In this document: positions 33,201-44,567 of the stretch, piece by piece
How positions within the stretch are numbered: position 1 is the stretch's first letter
Layout: every line of letters starts with the position of its first letter
Assembly (NCBI GenBank): GCA_023634235.1
Contig: JAMKCF010000014.1
Span: forward strand, 5,655,501 to 5,719,500
Reading direction: 5' to 3'
Origin: Pisaster brevispinus
Lineage: Eukaryota > Echinodermata > Asteroidea > Forcipulatida > Asteriidae
DNA length: 64,000 nt
Program-made: the position numbers and the translations under genes
The notes under the pieces: generated by a model
Told to the model about the DNA's origin: nothing
The model's input: only the letters and a program-made list of their open reading frames with translations
The model's database searches: none

Positions 33201-36200
33201 AACGTCTTCTGATAATAGCACCCTCTATTGAATCAACCTCCTTCAGCCCATATTATTTTCCATATGGGGGATAGAATCTCCGGAGGACAGAGGTCCATGG
33301 GACACTGGGCCTTATTTCTTTATATTAAATGATTTTTTTTTCTTTTTACCTTTCTTGATGATCTGGAAAGTCAGTAAAATCTCAATTCTGGTGTCCGCCA
33401 GCTTGTGAACACACGCCATGGCACACAGCGCACTATTTGTACAGCGAACATTACGGTAAGTGCATATCAAACACGTTGCAGCGTAAATAATGACGAATTC
33501 CAAAAATTACCCCGGTTGCTCCGGCAGTAAACAAGCCGTGACATCATCAGGTAGGACTGTGAACTTTAACTTTCAACGGTAATAATCTGAAAGCTGCCAT
33601 AAATATTTGCGCAAATGTTTGATATTTTTGTGCAAATGTTTACGTAAATATTTGAGAATTTGGGCACACAAAACATCGCAAATCTTCACGTAAATTTTCA
33701 CTCAGAAGATTTGAGATTTGGGGCAAAAAACGTGCTATTTACGTGTAATCGCAGCGCACACTTTCCTATCTCACATCGTGGAGGAGGGAATGTACCATTA
33801 AAGTCGCAGTTCTCACATGGTTCTTCATAAATACTCGGACTCGGTCAAGAAATCACACAAGGCCCAAGGGTCTCGACAAAAGCTTATTGGTTGTACAGTA
33901 GTAATGGTCATTGTTCATTATCCGATCTGATACTTTTCCAATACAAGACTTCCAAAGCTTCGTGAAAACTGTAAAAATAGGATCAACAAATAAAGAGAAT
34001 TAAGTACATGTTCTAATACGTCAATAGCATGACTTTGAACATGGAAAAACCTCATCAATAATAATGTTTCATAAAGTTTACTGAACTATCAAAATACTAC
34101 TTTAAACAAGCAGATAAAACAGTTATATCAAGGTGAAGTAACAATTACATACCTCCTTGCATCCTATGGTAACTTCGCTGAAGGAGAAAGTTAATGTAGA
34201 TACAAAACTTTCTTTAGGCTAAAACGTGTGAAGGTGAGCACCAAAGATGCCTGCTCCCAACAATGTGCTTCTGTCTAACTAATTCGCTCGGCCCCAGCGG
34301 CCTATCCAGGACCGCTGGGGGATGGGCTAATCAGCTTGCACAGATTCTTGTTCAGGAAGTACGTCATGCATGCAGTGATTGCAGTGTGAGTGTGATGCAT
34401 GATGGGACTAAGCATTAACCAATGAGCGTGCTTGATACGTTTGCCCATCCCAGCGCCTTTGATTTTAAGGCAAGGCGCTGGGGACGAGCGAATCTAACTA
34501 AGTGATCACAGTGACCACTTGAGGGCGCTATTCAAGGTAAACAAATGCAAGTCAATCATGGCTACATTTACATTACGCAAAGTATGAGTAATAAATAGGC
34601 CTATGCATCGACGGCTACAGACCCGATCAACTATTGCGTACATGTACACACTGTGTAACCGTTACCCGATGATCAATGGTAATTAAAGGGACATGTTGCC
34701 TTGGATTGGCGATTTGGGCTATGAAAAGCGTTTGTTATGAAAAAAATTGAAATTAATATGGTTAGTAAGATGTTTTAGAAGTAGAATATATTGATCCAGA
34801 CAAATTACTTTGTCAACTAACACCGTCTGCCATGTTGTGGAGTCAAAAATTTGACTCCAGTGGCGGGCCGTGTTAGTTCACGAAGTATACGGAAAACCAC
34901 ACAATTTTATGGCATATTTGTGTGGATCATTATATTCTACTTTTCAATTCAATTCACATTTATTTCCATACTGTCAAAAACACTGCATTACATAATTCAT
35001 ATACAATGTAATAGTGAGCAGAAAGTTTAAGGTTTATACAGTTAAAGACTTTTAATACATCTTTTGAACCATATTCATTTAAATTCAGTTCATAACAAAC
35101 GCTTTTTTATAGCCCAAATCGCCTAATCCAGGGCAACGTGTCCCTTTAAATGCCCGTTTGGCGTTCCATGAACATATACGTGTACGCAACTCATGTCGTT
35201 TCACGTAATAAAAACACAACCAAAGAAAGAGAAAGGACCGGATCTTTCTCTATGATTGTACAAACACATTTCCATACTTGCTATATGGTATGGTGGTTGG
35301 TTCGCTTTCTAGACGAACATTTATGTCATAGCTACTGTCTGTCAGAGGTGAATTAGAACCAAACTGCACAGCATATCCATTGTAGGCGTACTGTAGAATC
35401 CAGTGCGACCATTTTCCGGTTGTGACCGTTGCCTATCAGAAGTTGTTGAACATTTCAACTGACAGGCCGAGTGTTCGCCATTGATGATGGATTACACAGG
35501 TTAGATTTAATCAGTTCGGGAAGGGTTGTGTAGATGGAATCGTGATTTGTAACCGCAAAGTATTGGTGAAGATCATGTGTTCCGCCCAAACTTGACAATC
35601 ATCCCAACTATAGTTTGGACTGGTCCCAACTTGAATGTTAAAGTTGGGGCGTCCCAACTACAGTTGGGACTGTGCACGGCGGTAAGAAGAGAACTACTTT
35701 GGGTCCAGTATTCGAGATTTGTGACCTGCAGGTCAGACTGGACAGCAAAATGCAGCAGCGAAACATGGGTACAATTTTTACTTTTATAAGGGGGGGGGGC
35801 AAACTGGTGCACCATTTTTTTCTAGGGGCACTTCTGGCCAACTTAAACTTAAGTTTCTATAGTGCCCCTCGATGGACACACAAGACCTAAATAATACTGG
35901 CGTCAAATTGTATGTACAAATTTCACAACGTTCCCCTGAAGTTTCCCACCGTGTTTTCAATCCCAAAAATGTCTGTGACTACTTGTCCTGCCTTTAGGTT
36001 CCCCACAGGTCACGGTGACGTCAGGTTTCTTGTTTGCGGTTTAACCCTATGGCACCGAAAGGGATATAGGCACTAAATACATGCATAGGGGGCCATTTTA
36101 CTATGTTAGGGCCTTCAAGGTCAAATTCAGTTTCGTGATCCACTCATTTTTCAATAGAAACAACGGACATTTTAAACTAAAAGTCTCTAAACTGGAGCTA

Positions 36201-39200
36201 AAATGGTGTAGAATAGCACTGTGTTTGATTTTGATTTTCTTAGATCGAGCGCAATCATTGGTCAAAATAGAAAACGTTTAGTGTCGTAGTTTGAAATATG
36301 GCCGGTACCTTTTGAATAGAGAATGTTGTGATCCTGAATTTTGATGAAATTCAATCAAAACGGCATTGAATTTATTACTTTGACTGGCTCAAAAATAACT
36401 CTAGGGAAATGGGAATGTACAGACCCATTTGTTTTTGATGTCCGATGAAGTCATGTTTCATATTTCGCTCTAAACAGGGTATCAAATAAAATGATGTTTT
36501 GACGTAAGATTAGCGTCTTGTAGGTTGTAATGATTTTTCCACTACCATGACTCTATCTAGGCCTATTAGAAAATGACTGCACCATTTAAGTCAATTTGAC
36601 CTTGGAGACTATCTCCAAGATCATTTTGATCTTGGAGGATGGGCTCAAAGGTCAATTTGTCCTAGGCCAAGGTCAAATTTACTTTAATGATGCACTCATA
36701 AGTTAAGAGTGGTAGTAAAAACAAATTCCTTGACGTCTGCGTGGTAATTTTTTATCTCAAAATTCCAGATTTAAAAATGTGCATGATGGAGCCCTGGACA
36801 TGGACATACTGTTGTAGTTTATACCCCACTGGCAAAATGTTAAGGTTACTAATTCAAAAAATGTTAACTTCTTGTAAAACCGTACCATGTAGTTATTTGA
36901 AAGTTTCGTTTTGAATGTCAACTGTGAAATACTGTCTATGGTACTGAAATAGAGTTCATGGTAAATTAAGTCAGGCTTTGGGGACCGACGGGTTTTCTTG
37001 GCCTCAATTTTGTTTAAAGTTTTCACCATTTAAAAATGCACAAACATCGAGGTCGGTTTGTGAAGCGCTTGGCCTATACGGACATAATAAAGAGAGAGAA
37101 AAGGGAAAGTTGTAATGATAACTTACATCTCTTGGCGTTGTACAAATGGTTATACTTATGACTTCTGCTAATTCATAATTGAGGTATAGGCCTACTATAC
37201 GTCATTGTGACGTATAATTATGACGTTCTTTTTTTTCTCAGTGTCCCTTTAACGCATCCGTGGGTTTGTGACTGCCAGGATAGAATAATGCCATGGGGGC
37301 ACCGTGTCAGCCTTGAGCAGGTTGTTTTGTTTGGTAGCACTTCCAAATCAATCAAATCAAGTTTGGTTTTGTGACTTCCGGGAATATGTGACGGGTGCCA
37401 CCACTTGGTTGGTTACTAAATCAAGGTTGGTTTGTGTCTTCCAGGAGTGATACCATATACTAGTCCGATCAGGGCCGAATTTCATAACGCTCATAACCCC
37501 CCCCCCCCGCGTCTTTCGTGCCATATAAGCGTTAAAATGTTTGGTAAGAGTCAAAGAACAGATACATTCGGCACAGAAATAACTTACAATAGGGTCCTAC
37601 CAGCCAAAGTACTATACTGTTTACAATTTCTTGCTCAGTAAGGTACGTATTTTTTGTCACCTCATATAAATACTGTATAGAAACGGGTAGTGTGTTAGAT
37701 TCAATTTACTCACCTACTGGGGGACGTGGTGTGATACTCAACTCTATATTATGTCTCCAGTTATGTTGTTCGTATAGCTCAAATATCACAGGTCGACGCT
37801 CAACTCTTTTTTTTCTTTTTTCACCGTCAGTCGTCCATTTGGGTGTTTTTTCTATTTTCTTCTTTTTAAATCTTTTTAATCAAGCGACTGCTAACTTCCG
37901 TCTTAAAAACCAAATGTTTATACTTAGAGAATAACTGGAAGAAAATTTCACAAACTACATTTTATCGACTACGGATTCAACCCTCCTCGAAAGGTGGATT
38001 AAAATTGCCGGATCTTGAACCGGGTCTGACCCGGCTTTTTTGTGTTTACACTAGCCGTTAATCCACATTGCCGGAACAGACCCGGGTCTGATCCACCTTT
38101 CTGGATCTAGTGTAAACGGGGTCAGCTCAAATATCACAGGTTGACGCTCAACTTTTTTTCTTTTTCTTTTTTCACCGTCAGTCGTCCATTCGTTTTGGGG
38201 TGTTTTTTCTATTTTCTTCTTTTTAAATATTTTTAAATCAAGCGACTGCTAACTTCCGTCTTAAAAACAAAATTGTTATACTTAGAGGATAACTGGAAGA
38301 AAATTTCACAAACTACATTTTATCGACTATGGAACTTTGTTAATTTTTGTATAGTTATGTTTTCGTTATCAGTTTGACTGTTTACTTTCCCGTGATTTTG
38401 TGAACTGTTTAATCTGAAAAATTTGACCTGCTGATTCTAATCTCATTGTTCAACATTATTGAGAAATTACAGGGTTTTTTTTCTTGTTGCAGGCAATGGA
38501 TCATACAATATAGAGGAGTATTTTGAGGACACCCACTCGAATGATACATGGAATATTCGACAACTTCACTGGACTTGGAACGTCGTTGTTTCTTTGTGCT
38601 TGGCAGTCGTTGGTATCGCCGCAAATGTTGCTCTCTTGCTGGTAATTCAGTAAACACTAAACAATTTACCATTGTACATCGCTTTATTATTGTCTGGCAA
38701 TGATTATAGGATTTAGTTTTTGGCACCCCCCCCCTGATTTCTGAACTAGTGATTTTTCCACCCAGTTGTGCGTCAGAAAAACCAGTCCGTGTGACGTAAA
38801 ATACGTCACAACACGGACTGTATGAAGGTTGTTTATTTTCCATTGTCTTGTTTGGATCGAGTCCGTAGTGTGATGTCACAGTCCTGTTTTGATTCAAAGG
38901 CTCTTAGTCTTAGGGTCTTTTTGTGGAACTAGGCGTTCTTGCCCAGCGTGACATTTGTTTTGTTTTGTTATTTTGGTGGGGTTTTTTTTACATTATGAAA
39001 ACATTTTTTTTTTTTTTTTAATCAATTTCATGTAATCATTCCACACTCGTTTACCTTAAGTTTCTATAACAAAAAACAATCATGTTAATTTCGTTCAAGT
39101 TGATCTTCAAACATCGGTAATGTCAAGGCAACCCGTTCGTTCTTCGTAGCCTACACAATGATCACAGTGTAAATGAAGTTAAAATGAAGTTTTATATGAT

Positions 39201-40316
39201 ACATCTTGAAATACAATCTTCCTGATAAAATCCGGTGAATAAAACATTTTCCAACCCAAAGAACAGAGGTTATAAATTATGTAAAACAAACTGTGCGGTT
39301 TAAGCCCATTACACTCTCCACGCATGCTTTTACAATAGTTACAAATGGTTATTGATATACTGGGTTCTCTGTTGTGTTTTCTTGTATTGTAGGTGATTTT
39401 GCTGAGCCCTCATTTGCGTACAACCTCTAACATCTTGGTGGTTAACCTCGCAATCGCAGATATCATGATGTTCGTCTTTTCTGTCCCTATGTCAACAATG
39501 ATGTGGTTGTTTGTGAGCTTCCCAGAAGGACCAGGCGGAACGATCTTATGCAAGCTCATGGGTGGAGCTTGGGCATTGGGCCAGGTATTATGTTCAACAT
39601 CTTTGACTGCAGTAAGCATAGAGCGCTTTTGTACCTTGAAGTGGCGCATCCAGATGAAACGCACAGTTGCCATCTTAGTGACGGTCTGGACGATCGGTCT
39701 TTGCTTTTCTGTACCTTTGTTGGTGTTCGGCAAAACCGATTCTTATCGCAGTTTTAATGGTGGGTCTATGTACTTTTGCCGTCTGCTTCCCCCCAACCGA
39801 TTGGCCATCGCTGCCTTTTCGACTTCATACGCAGTGTTGACGTATTTCTTGCCAGTTTTGATCATCATAATTTGCTACGTAGGAATGGCACAAGTTTTAG
39901 TGTGCAGTAAATCGAGTGGTGGATCTGTGGAAGCAATCCGTGCCCGTCGTCGTCTGGCTGTTGTGGTACTTGTCTTGGCTGTTGCGTTTATTGTTTTCTG
40001 GTTTCCCTACCACTTCATAAGTATGTTTTTTCTGTATGCTTCCACTGATACTTTGATGTCGTTGCCTGTTGGGTTCTACTTACGTCTGATGGAGATAGCC
40101 CATGTGCTGATATATGTCAACTCGTGTCTTAATCCATTTGTTGTCTTCCTAATCAGTGGCGTTCATCGTAAACCTTTACTAGACTTCCTGTGCTGTCGTA
40201 AACGTTGCGGTAAGAATAGAGCCATTCGTAAAGTTGACGGTCGTTACGCACCTGTACCTGACGGTGTATATACCGAGACTGTGTTTAGTACAACCATGGT
40301 TTTGGACCAGGAGTGA
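24203..40316 (+). CDS. signal peptide, YWTD propeller, four HYR domains and seven-transmembrane receptor; eleven exons
   Basis: Exons: 24203-24278, 24984-25208, 26155-26320, 27210-27337, 27764-28024, 30059-30337, 30504-30767, 30947-31222, 32073-32345, 38493-38641, 39393-40316; all have GT-AG borders and matching phases, giving 1006 residues. Residues 1-25 are a signal peptide (MKPSYQVSLVFLTVFIAQIW). Residues 26-285 carry propeller blades marked VYWTE, MFWTD, IYWTC, LYWCD and LLWTD. Four HYR domains follow (about 286-378, 379-466, 467-558, 559-649), each one phase 1-1 exon with DPGMA..V and V.T.TVTCRA.D motifs. Residues 678-960 are a rhodopsin-class receptor: NLAIAD in TM2, ERF for DRY (776-778), the Cys752-Cys828 disulfide pair, FWFP in TM6, NPFVVF for NPxxY in TM7 and a CC palmitoylation site (966-967). 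The TM7 style YVNSCLNP recalls peptide receptors. Inferred: surface receptor with an adhesion- or lipoprotein-type ectodomain. The joins 28024/30059 and 32345/38493 rest on phase alone. Confidence 0.75.
28248..28297 (+). CDS. possible alternative terminal exon after the YWTD propeller
   Basis: A good acceptor (TTTATGATTTATGCAG) precedes a phase-1-compatible reading DDLRKLRSSQRFCHKK followed by TGA at 28295-28297. AATAAA occurs at 28545-28550. If used, it would end the protein after the propeller as a secreted form, or show that propeller and HYR-receptor are separate genes. Confidence 0.25.
29933..29988 (+). pseudogene. relic of the 3' half of an HYR exon
   Basis: GCTAATGATACTGTTACACT...GAATGTGCCAGT..TACATCACAGTATAG/GTAG matches the ends of the functional HYR exons (GCCAATGATACTGT; GGAATGTGCCAGTTTAACAT at 30740), including the donor position. 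A frame change and loss of the 5' half make it dead. It lies just before the first functional HYR exon. Confidence 0.7.
31347..31475 (+). pseudogene. dead HYR exon with early stop
   Basis: After an intact acceptor (TTTTTCAACTAG) it reads ESEPPTV then TAA, followed in the same frame by recognisable HYR remains (NADPGTADAVV). The second half of the domain is lost. It lies between the third and fourth functional HYR exons. Confidence 0.8.
33130..33290. repeat. short terminal-inverted-repeat element with poly-C, relative of 19110-19325
   Basis: CCGGAGATTCTGTCCTCC at the left and the complement-like GGGGGATAGAATCTCCGG at the right; inside, a 15-base C run is followed by CATACGGCAAACTGTGTACA, as at 19225. 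Non-coding. Confidence 0.65.
34282..34493. mobile_element. 212-bp MITE with 7-bp target duplication
   Basis: Terminal inverted repeats ATTCGCTCGGCCCCAGCG and CGCTGGGGACGAGCGAAT (one mismatch). Flanks are CTAACTA on both sides (34275-34281 and 34494-34500), a clean target-site duplication. Confidence 0.8.
34687..35150. mobile_element. MITE-like element, family C
   Basis: AAAGGGACATGTTGCCTTGG...GGCGATTTGGGCTAT at the left is answered by ATAGCCCAAATCGCC...GGGCAACGTGTCCCTTT at the right, terminal repeats of about 55 bp. TTAA or TAAA borders both sides. It carries a small AT-rich insertion near 34950-35060. A truncated copy is at 52310-52450. Confidence 0.75.
36070..36600. mobile_element. MITE-like element, family B, diverged copy
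   Basis: Shares blocks with 6966-7468: GGTCAAATTCAGTTTCGTGA, CACTCATTTTTCAATAG, ATCAAATAAAATGATGTTTT and, near the right end, ATTAGAAAATGACTGCA. Followed by a small set of inverted GACCTTGG/CCAAGGTC blocks. Confidence 0.6.
37776..38331. repeat. about 200-bp direct duplication around a 150-bp inverted-repeat spacer
   Basis: 37776-37973 and 38124-38331 are near-identical (GCTCAAATATCACAGGT; CAAGCGACTGCTAACTTCCG; AACTGGAAGAAAATTTCACA). The spacer has AAAGGTGGATT against GATCCACCTTT and GTGTTTACACTAG against CTAGTGTAAAC, so it may itself be a small mobile element flanked by the duplication. Confidence 0.8.
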
Positions 40317-40580
40317 TGGGTACACAATTAAGTGTATATTCCACGGCCAAAAAGTTTTAGGGCCTATATGCTGTTTGTGTTCGGGGGTTGTTGGTTGTGT
40401 TTGTTGTCCGTGTGCAAGCTTAACAAATTGGCATGTGTTTCTAAAACAATGCTTGGGGTAATCACATCTGGGCCCAATTTCATGGCTCTGTTGACCGCCG
40501 AATTCAGCACTTACGATCACCATTATCCGCTTACATGTACATGTACTCTGCAAGCGCCGAGTTTCTGTGCTAGCTGTGTA
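40317..40580. other. 3' flank of the receptor gene
   Basis: Presumed 3' UTR. The nearest clear AATAAA downstream is at 41665-41670, beyond the MITE at 40581. Nothing else was recognised. Confidence 0.3.
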
Positions 40581-40974
40581 AAGCCGCGTTCGCTTTGGAC
40601 TTTTGGGTCTGGTAACTTACCGGGCCGGTAAGTTAACTTACCGGCCCGGTAAGTTAACAGCTGATCGCACTTGGATGAATTTGTGTCCGGTAACTTACCA
40701 GGGACGCCGCGTAGGTTGACAAATTAGATTTCGAGAGGGTGCCCTCCCTGACCGTTAAGTTACCGGCTGGTGCGTTCGCATTGGACTTCTTGTCCCTGTT
40801 AAGTTAGCATTGTTAAGTTACCGCGACTCGAATCGGCCTGTTAAGTTAACAGCGCTGTGGCGGTAATTTACCACCCCGGTAAGTTACCGGCTGTTCGCAC
40901 TTGGACTTAATATCGGTAAGTTAACAATTTGCAGCGGTAATTTAACCATTTTAAGTCCAATGCGAACGCGGCTT
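40581..40974. mobile_element. 394-bp MITE built of GGTAAGTTAAC-like subrepeats
   Basis: Terminal inverted repeats of 22 bp with one mismatch (AAGCCGCGTTCGCTTTGGAC / GTCCAATGCGAACGCGGCTT). The interior repeats GGTAA(C/G)TTA(C/A)C and TTCGCATTGGAC motifs in both orientations, including a perfect 44-bp palindrome at 40613-40656 centred on GTTAAC. Non-coding. Confidence 0.8.
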
Positions 40975-41796
40975 AAGCGAAGAATTCCTGGTAAATGTGG
41001 AGTTATACGCACGCGCACACGTAAACATTTTATACTAACCCGTGAAATACGCTTGACGTAAGCGCGGAATTCCCTGCTTCCGTAAGCACCTATTGTTTGC
41101 TTACGGTAAGCAGGTTCAGTTTTTGCATTTCCTTGTGTCGATATAATTACTGAAAGACTCATCTTGGCATGACACTACGTTACACTGTAAAACTCCTCAG
41201 AGTTGACCTAGATTCCAAGTCCCGGGAGGCCAACCTTTCTGGGTCAGGCTGACCCGGAAACTGGTTAAGACAAACTGGATTTGAGCTCAGATTTTGCAGC
41301 AGTTTGACCCATTTCTGGGTCATTTCGACACATATTCCAGTTTACGCTGAGCCAAATATGGGCTAGGCCCCCCTGGATGGGACATTGGCTGCGCTACACT
41401 TGCGCAAAAAGATCGCAACCGTTTGCGCAAACGTTTGTGATGGAATTGGAACGATTGGTATCGCACTTCATGATGTCAATACAGCGGCGCTTTGTAATGA
41501 AGATGTCGATAATGTTTTATTTTCTTTTTTGTAACTTGGTTTTGCTGTCATAAGTAGTTTTAGTCCTTTTTTGTACATAACAGCATCAACTAATTAAGTT
41601 GTTATTTCAACTGACTGCGTTATCAACCACTGAAAACGCATTTTGATTATTTTCGTGGCAAAAAAATAAATCGTCTGCTTACCTTTCGTTTATTTTGTTG
41701 TCCACCATTTTAAAACCACCCACCAACACCTCCGAAATCGTTTGCTTTTGGTTGCTAACGTTCGCCAATGTTGGTGGCGCACAACTCGTTCTTCTC

Positions 41797-41868
41797 GAAA
41801 TTGTTGGCAAATGTTAGCAAGAAATTGTTGGCAAATGTTAGCAAGAAATTGTTGGCAAATGTTAGCAA
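41797..41868. repeat. three exact copies of a 24-bp tandem repeat
   Basis: Unit GAAATTGTTGGCAAATGTTA plus GCAA, repeated three times without change. Confidence 0.95.
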
Positions 41869-42369
41869 CGATTGCGCAGAACGCACCCACAGGTTTAGGA
41901 TCTTTGTCAGTTCTGACCTAGGGGTTTTCAGAACGCTACCTTCAGTGAGAATGGATCTTGGTTTACATGTATATAAAATCTGTCGTCATCTTGACTGGCA
42001 TAAACGTAAGGAAGTGGCATAACGGGGGCGTATGGCGTATTCCCCCCTCATTTCGAATTTTTTAGATTTATAAAAAATTACCAGTGAGTAAAAAGATACA
42101 TTTTATAAGATAAAATATTTTATGTGAGAATTTAATGTTTTTAAAACAATTTTCCACTTAAAAGCAGAGAATGTATACTCTAATAATTACAGAGCAATCA
42201 TCAAACAAGCTGTTACAAACAAACCCATGTATACTTGTTTTGTACATCTGTTATGAACAATGCATACTAGCTTTGTTGTTTACATGTTGTTTCTCTTAAT
42301 GCGGGTAAATTCATCTTCCTTATTCAATATTCTGTAATTTGGCTTTTGAAAATATGTCTGAAAACCATC

Positions 42370-42490
42370 CCATATTACTCGGATAGAATTCAAACCCACT
42401 ACCTTTGCAATGCTATAGCAGATGTCATACCAGACCACCAAGCTAGCCCATTGGCCTGGGCAGTTCGAATCCTGTATTTTAGCAGTGGGT
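42370..42490 (-). mobile_element. tRNA-like SINE head, fragment
   Basis: On the minus strand TAGCTTGGTGGTCTGG resembles an A box, and GTGGGTTTGAATTC, about 45 bp further, a B box. No CCA or clean cloverleaf and no body was recognised, so a degraded SINE fragment is more likely than a tRNA gene. Confidence 0.4.
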
Positions 42491-43101
42491 ACCGCAAAGA
42501 TTTAGTAGACGTAAACTTTGAATCGGGGATAAGGAATATTAGTTGGTCTTTGCCCTTACACCGCCGTGTATAATTTCAGCACTGTATACTCAGTACTTTC
42601 CCGAGTTCCGTTGAAAAATCCATAGGCATATCACTCGTATATTATAACCAGTCATAAAAATTACCATGCTCATTGAATTCCCTTTCACTCCTTTTCATAT
42701 ATCCAAAAAACATTGAGATCGGTCAATAAACGTCCAAATTCACGTCTTTCTTTCTGTTCACTCAAACACTTTTTGTACACACGCGCTCCATAGGTGTTTT
42801 GACATTGGAACTACAGTCCTCTAAGCATACATGTACACAATGTATATAGAAGAGAGGATTGTGTAAGAGCAACCCCGTCTTTCCTGACCGCCTTTGTAAG
42901 CTTCGCTTTAGGCATGCCCGGTGAAGACAACAAAATGCCATTGGTCGCATAGGAGGCTTTTGTTCGCCCAGGTTTTTGTTTGTTTGTGGAATCCTTGACG
43001 ACTATAAGTCGTAAATGTAGGCCTCACTTTGCCAATATTTTTGTTTGGGGTGGCCGGTCAGAAGCCATTCACCTGTATTTTCTGTTTAGCCAGGGATCAA
43101 A

Positions 43102-43140
43102 CCACTGATCTCTATTATACAGTATAATAGAGATCAGTGG
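43102..43140. repeat. 39-bp perfect palindrome with one-base centre
   Basis: CCACTGATCTCTATTATAC, a single A, then the exact complement. It is flanked by a direct GGATCAAACC repeat on both sides, as if a short segment was copied in inverted form. Confidence 0.95.
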
Positions 43141-44504
43141 ATCAAACCCATGTTTCAATACAACCTGGGAATCGGCAGTAGAGGGCTCAGCTTAAAGGGA
43201 TGCAACTTTATAACGTGCACCGCCATATTGGTCTACTACATCATAACAAATATACCGTAACTAACATTTCTTTGGATTTGACTTTATAGATTATTAACTG
43301 TAGCAGCGGGTTGAAACTAATGATGTTTAATTAAAAACCATTTTTAGAATTGTCTTTTTCATTGTATATACAGTATTAAGAATTATTATCCACTTCCATT
43401 CTGTAGTCTTTAAAACATCTAGTTTTTTATGAAAAGGCACAATTAGGATCCTAAGTTTGTAAGTGAAACACGAACGCAATTTATTGTTAATAATTTTGGA
43501 TTGTGTTTATTAAAAACCTTAGGCGACAACCTATTAATTAATTTACTCTTATTAGAATTATTAAGCTATTAAAATGGTTACATCAAATTATGTAACCGTT
43601 CCGCCGACGCCAAGGTCAAATGTGACATGTATGTGCTAAGCAAAACACCCTATCACAGTCCCAACATTCGTACTTTAGTTTAAAATGATATTTTACATTA
43701 TCCACGAAGCCTGCATGCTTCATCATTATTTTTGTGCCCATGTTGTGATTGTGTGCATTGCGCCGACTGCAGTACAATCGGTCCCATCATGCATCACTAC
43801 ATCCTGAATAAGAATTTGTATAAAATCATCAGCCCTTCCCACTGCGGTCATGTTATGAGTGAAACCAGTGGGGGCCAACGAAAGCCAATACAATGGGTCT
43901 TTATCATTCTCAGTGGGGACGCTGTTTGAGCTTGTGACGTCACGACGTGCAAGGGGTCTTTTGTAACATTTTCAATGTATTGTTTTTAATGTGATTATGT
44001 GTTATGCTTAATAAACGCCTGTACAGTGTAAACAATTCAGCTGTTACTCTAAAAGACTGTTGAGCTTGTGAACTTGGGTAAGGGATTCAGTAAAATGTTT
44101 GTTTAAACGATGTATTTTGAACGAATGTAATTTATGCATTTTACTCAACAAACACCTGGAGTGTATGGAGGTAACCGACAAGCTGTTATTCCGTAATACT
44201 ATGCCCGACACATGTCTTGTTGATTTATCCTCCGTTGGGCTGTCTGCACCCTAGCCCCTAATCAGCAGTAGGTGATAAAGTTTTGTATTGTTAATTAACT
44301 AATTTATCTTGCAACACTATTCTCCGTTGCTTGTGATTGCAACCACATGGTCGAAAAAGAACAAGACGGAAAGCCAAAAGAATGCAACTGCACTTAGTCA
44401 AGAAAGTGGAAGGTGCCAGGCATTGCAAGATGTTTCTTTCTTCTGCTTCTTGTCTTTCTTACTGGCGAGCCCATCCACGTGCCCCCCCCCCCAAAAAAAA
44501 AAAA

Positions 44505-44506
44505 AA

Positions 44507-44565
<59 letters not shown>

Positions 44566-44567
44566 AT
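44505..44567. repeat. AAAT microsatellite
   Basis: About fifteen perfect TAAA/AAAT units after a poly-C and poly-A run. Confidence 0.98.

Larger units (their letters stand above)
32346..38492. other. 6.1-kb intron of the receptor gene
   Basis: Separates the HYR exons from the first transmembrane exon. It holds several repeats listed separately (33130, 34282, 34687, 36070, 37776) and no supported exon. Its size and content are the main reason to doubt the join. Confidence 0.5.

Noticed and set aside
38409..38897. 162-residue minus-strand open frame
   Set aside because: Overlaps the TM1 exon of the plus-strand receptor antisense; no domain and no splice signals.
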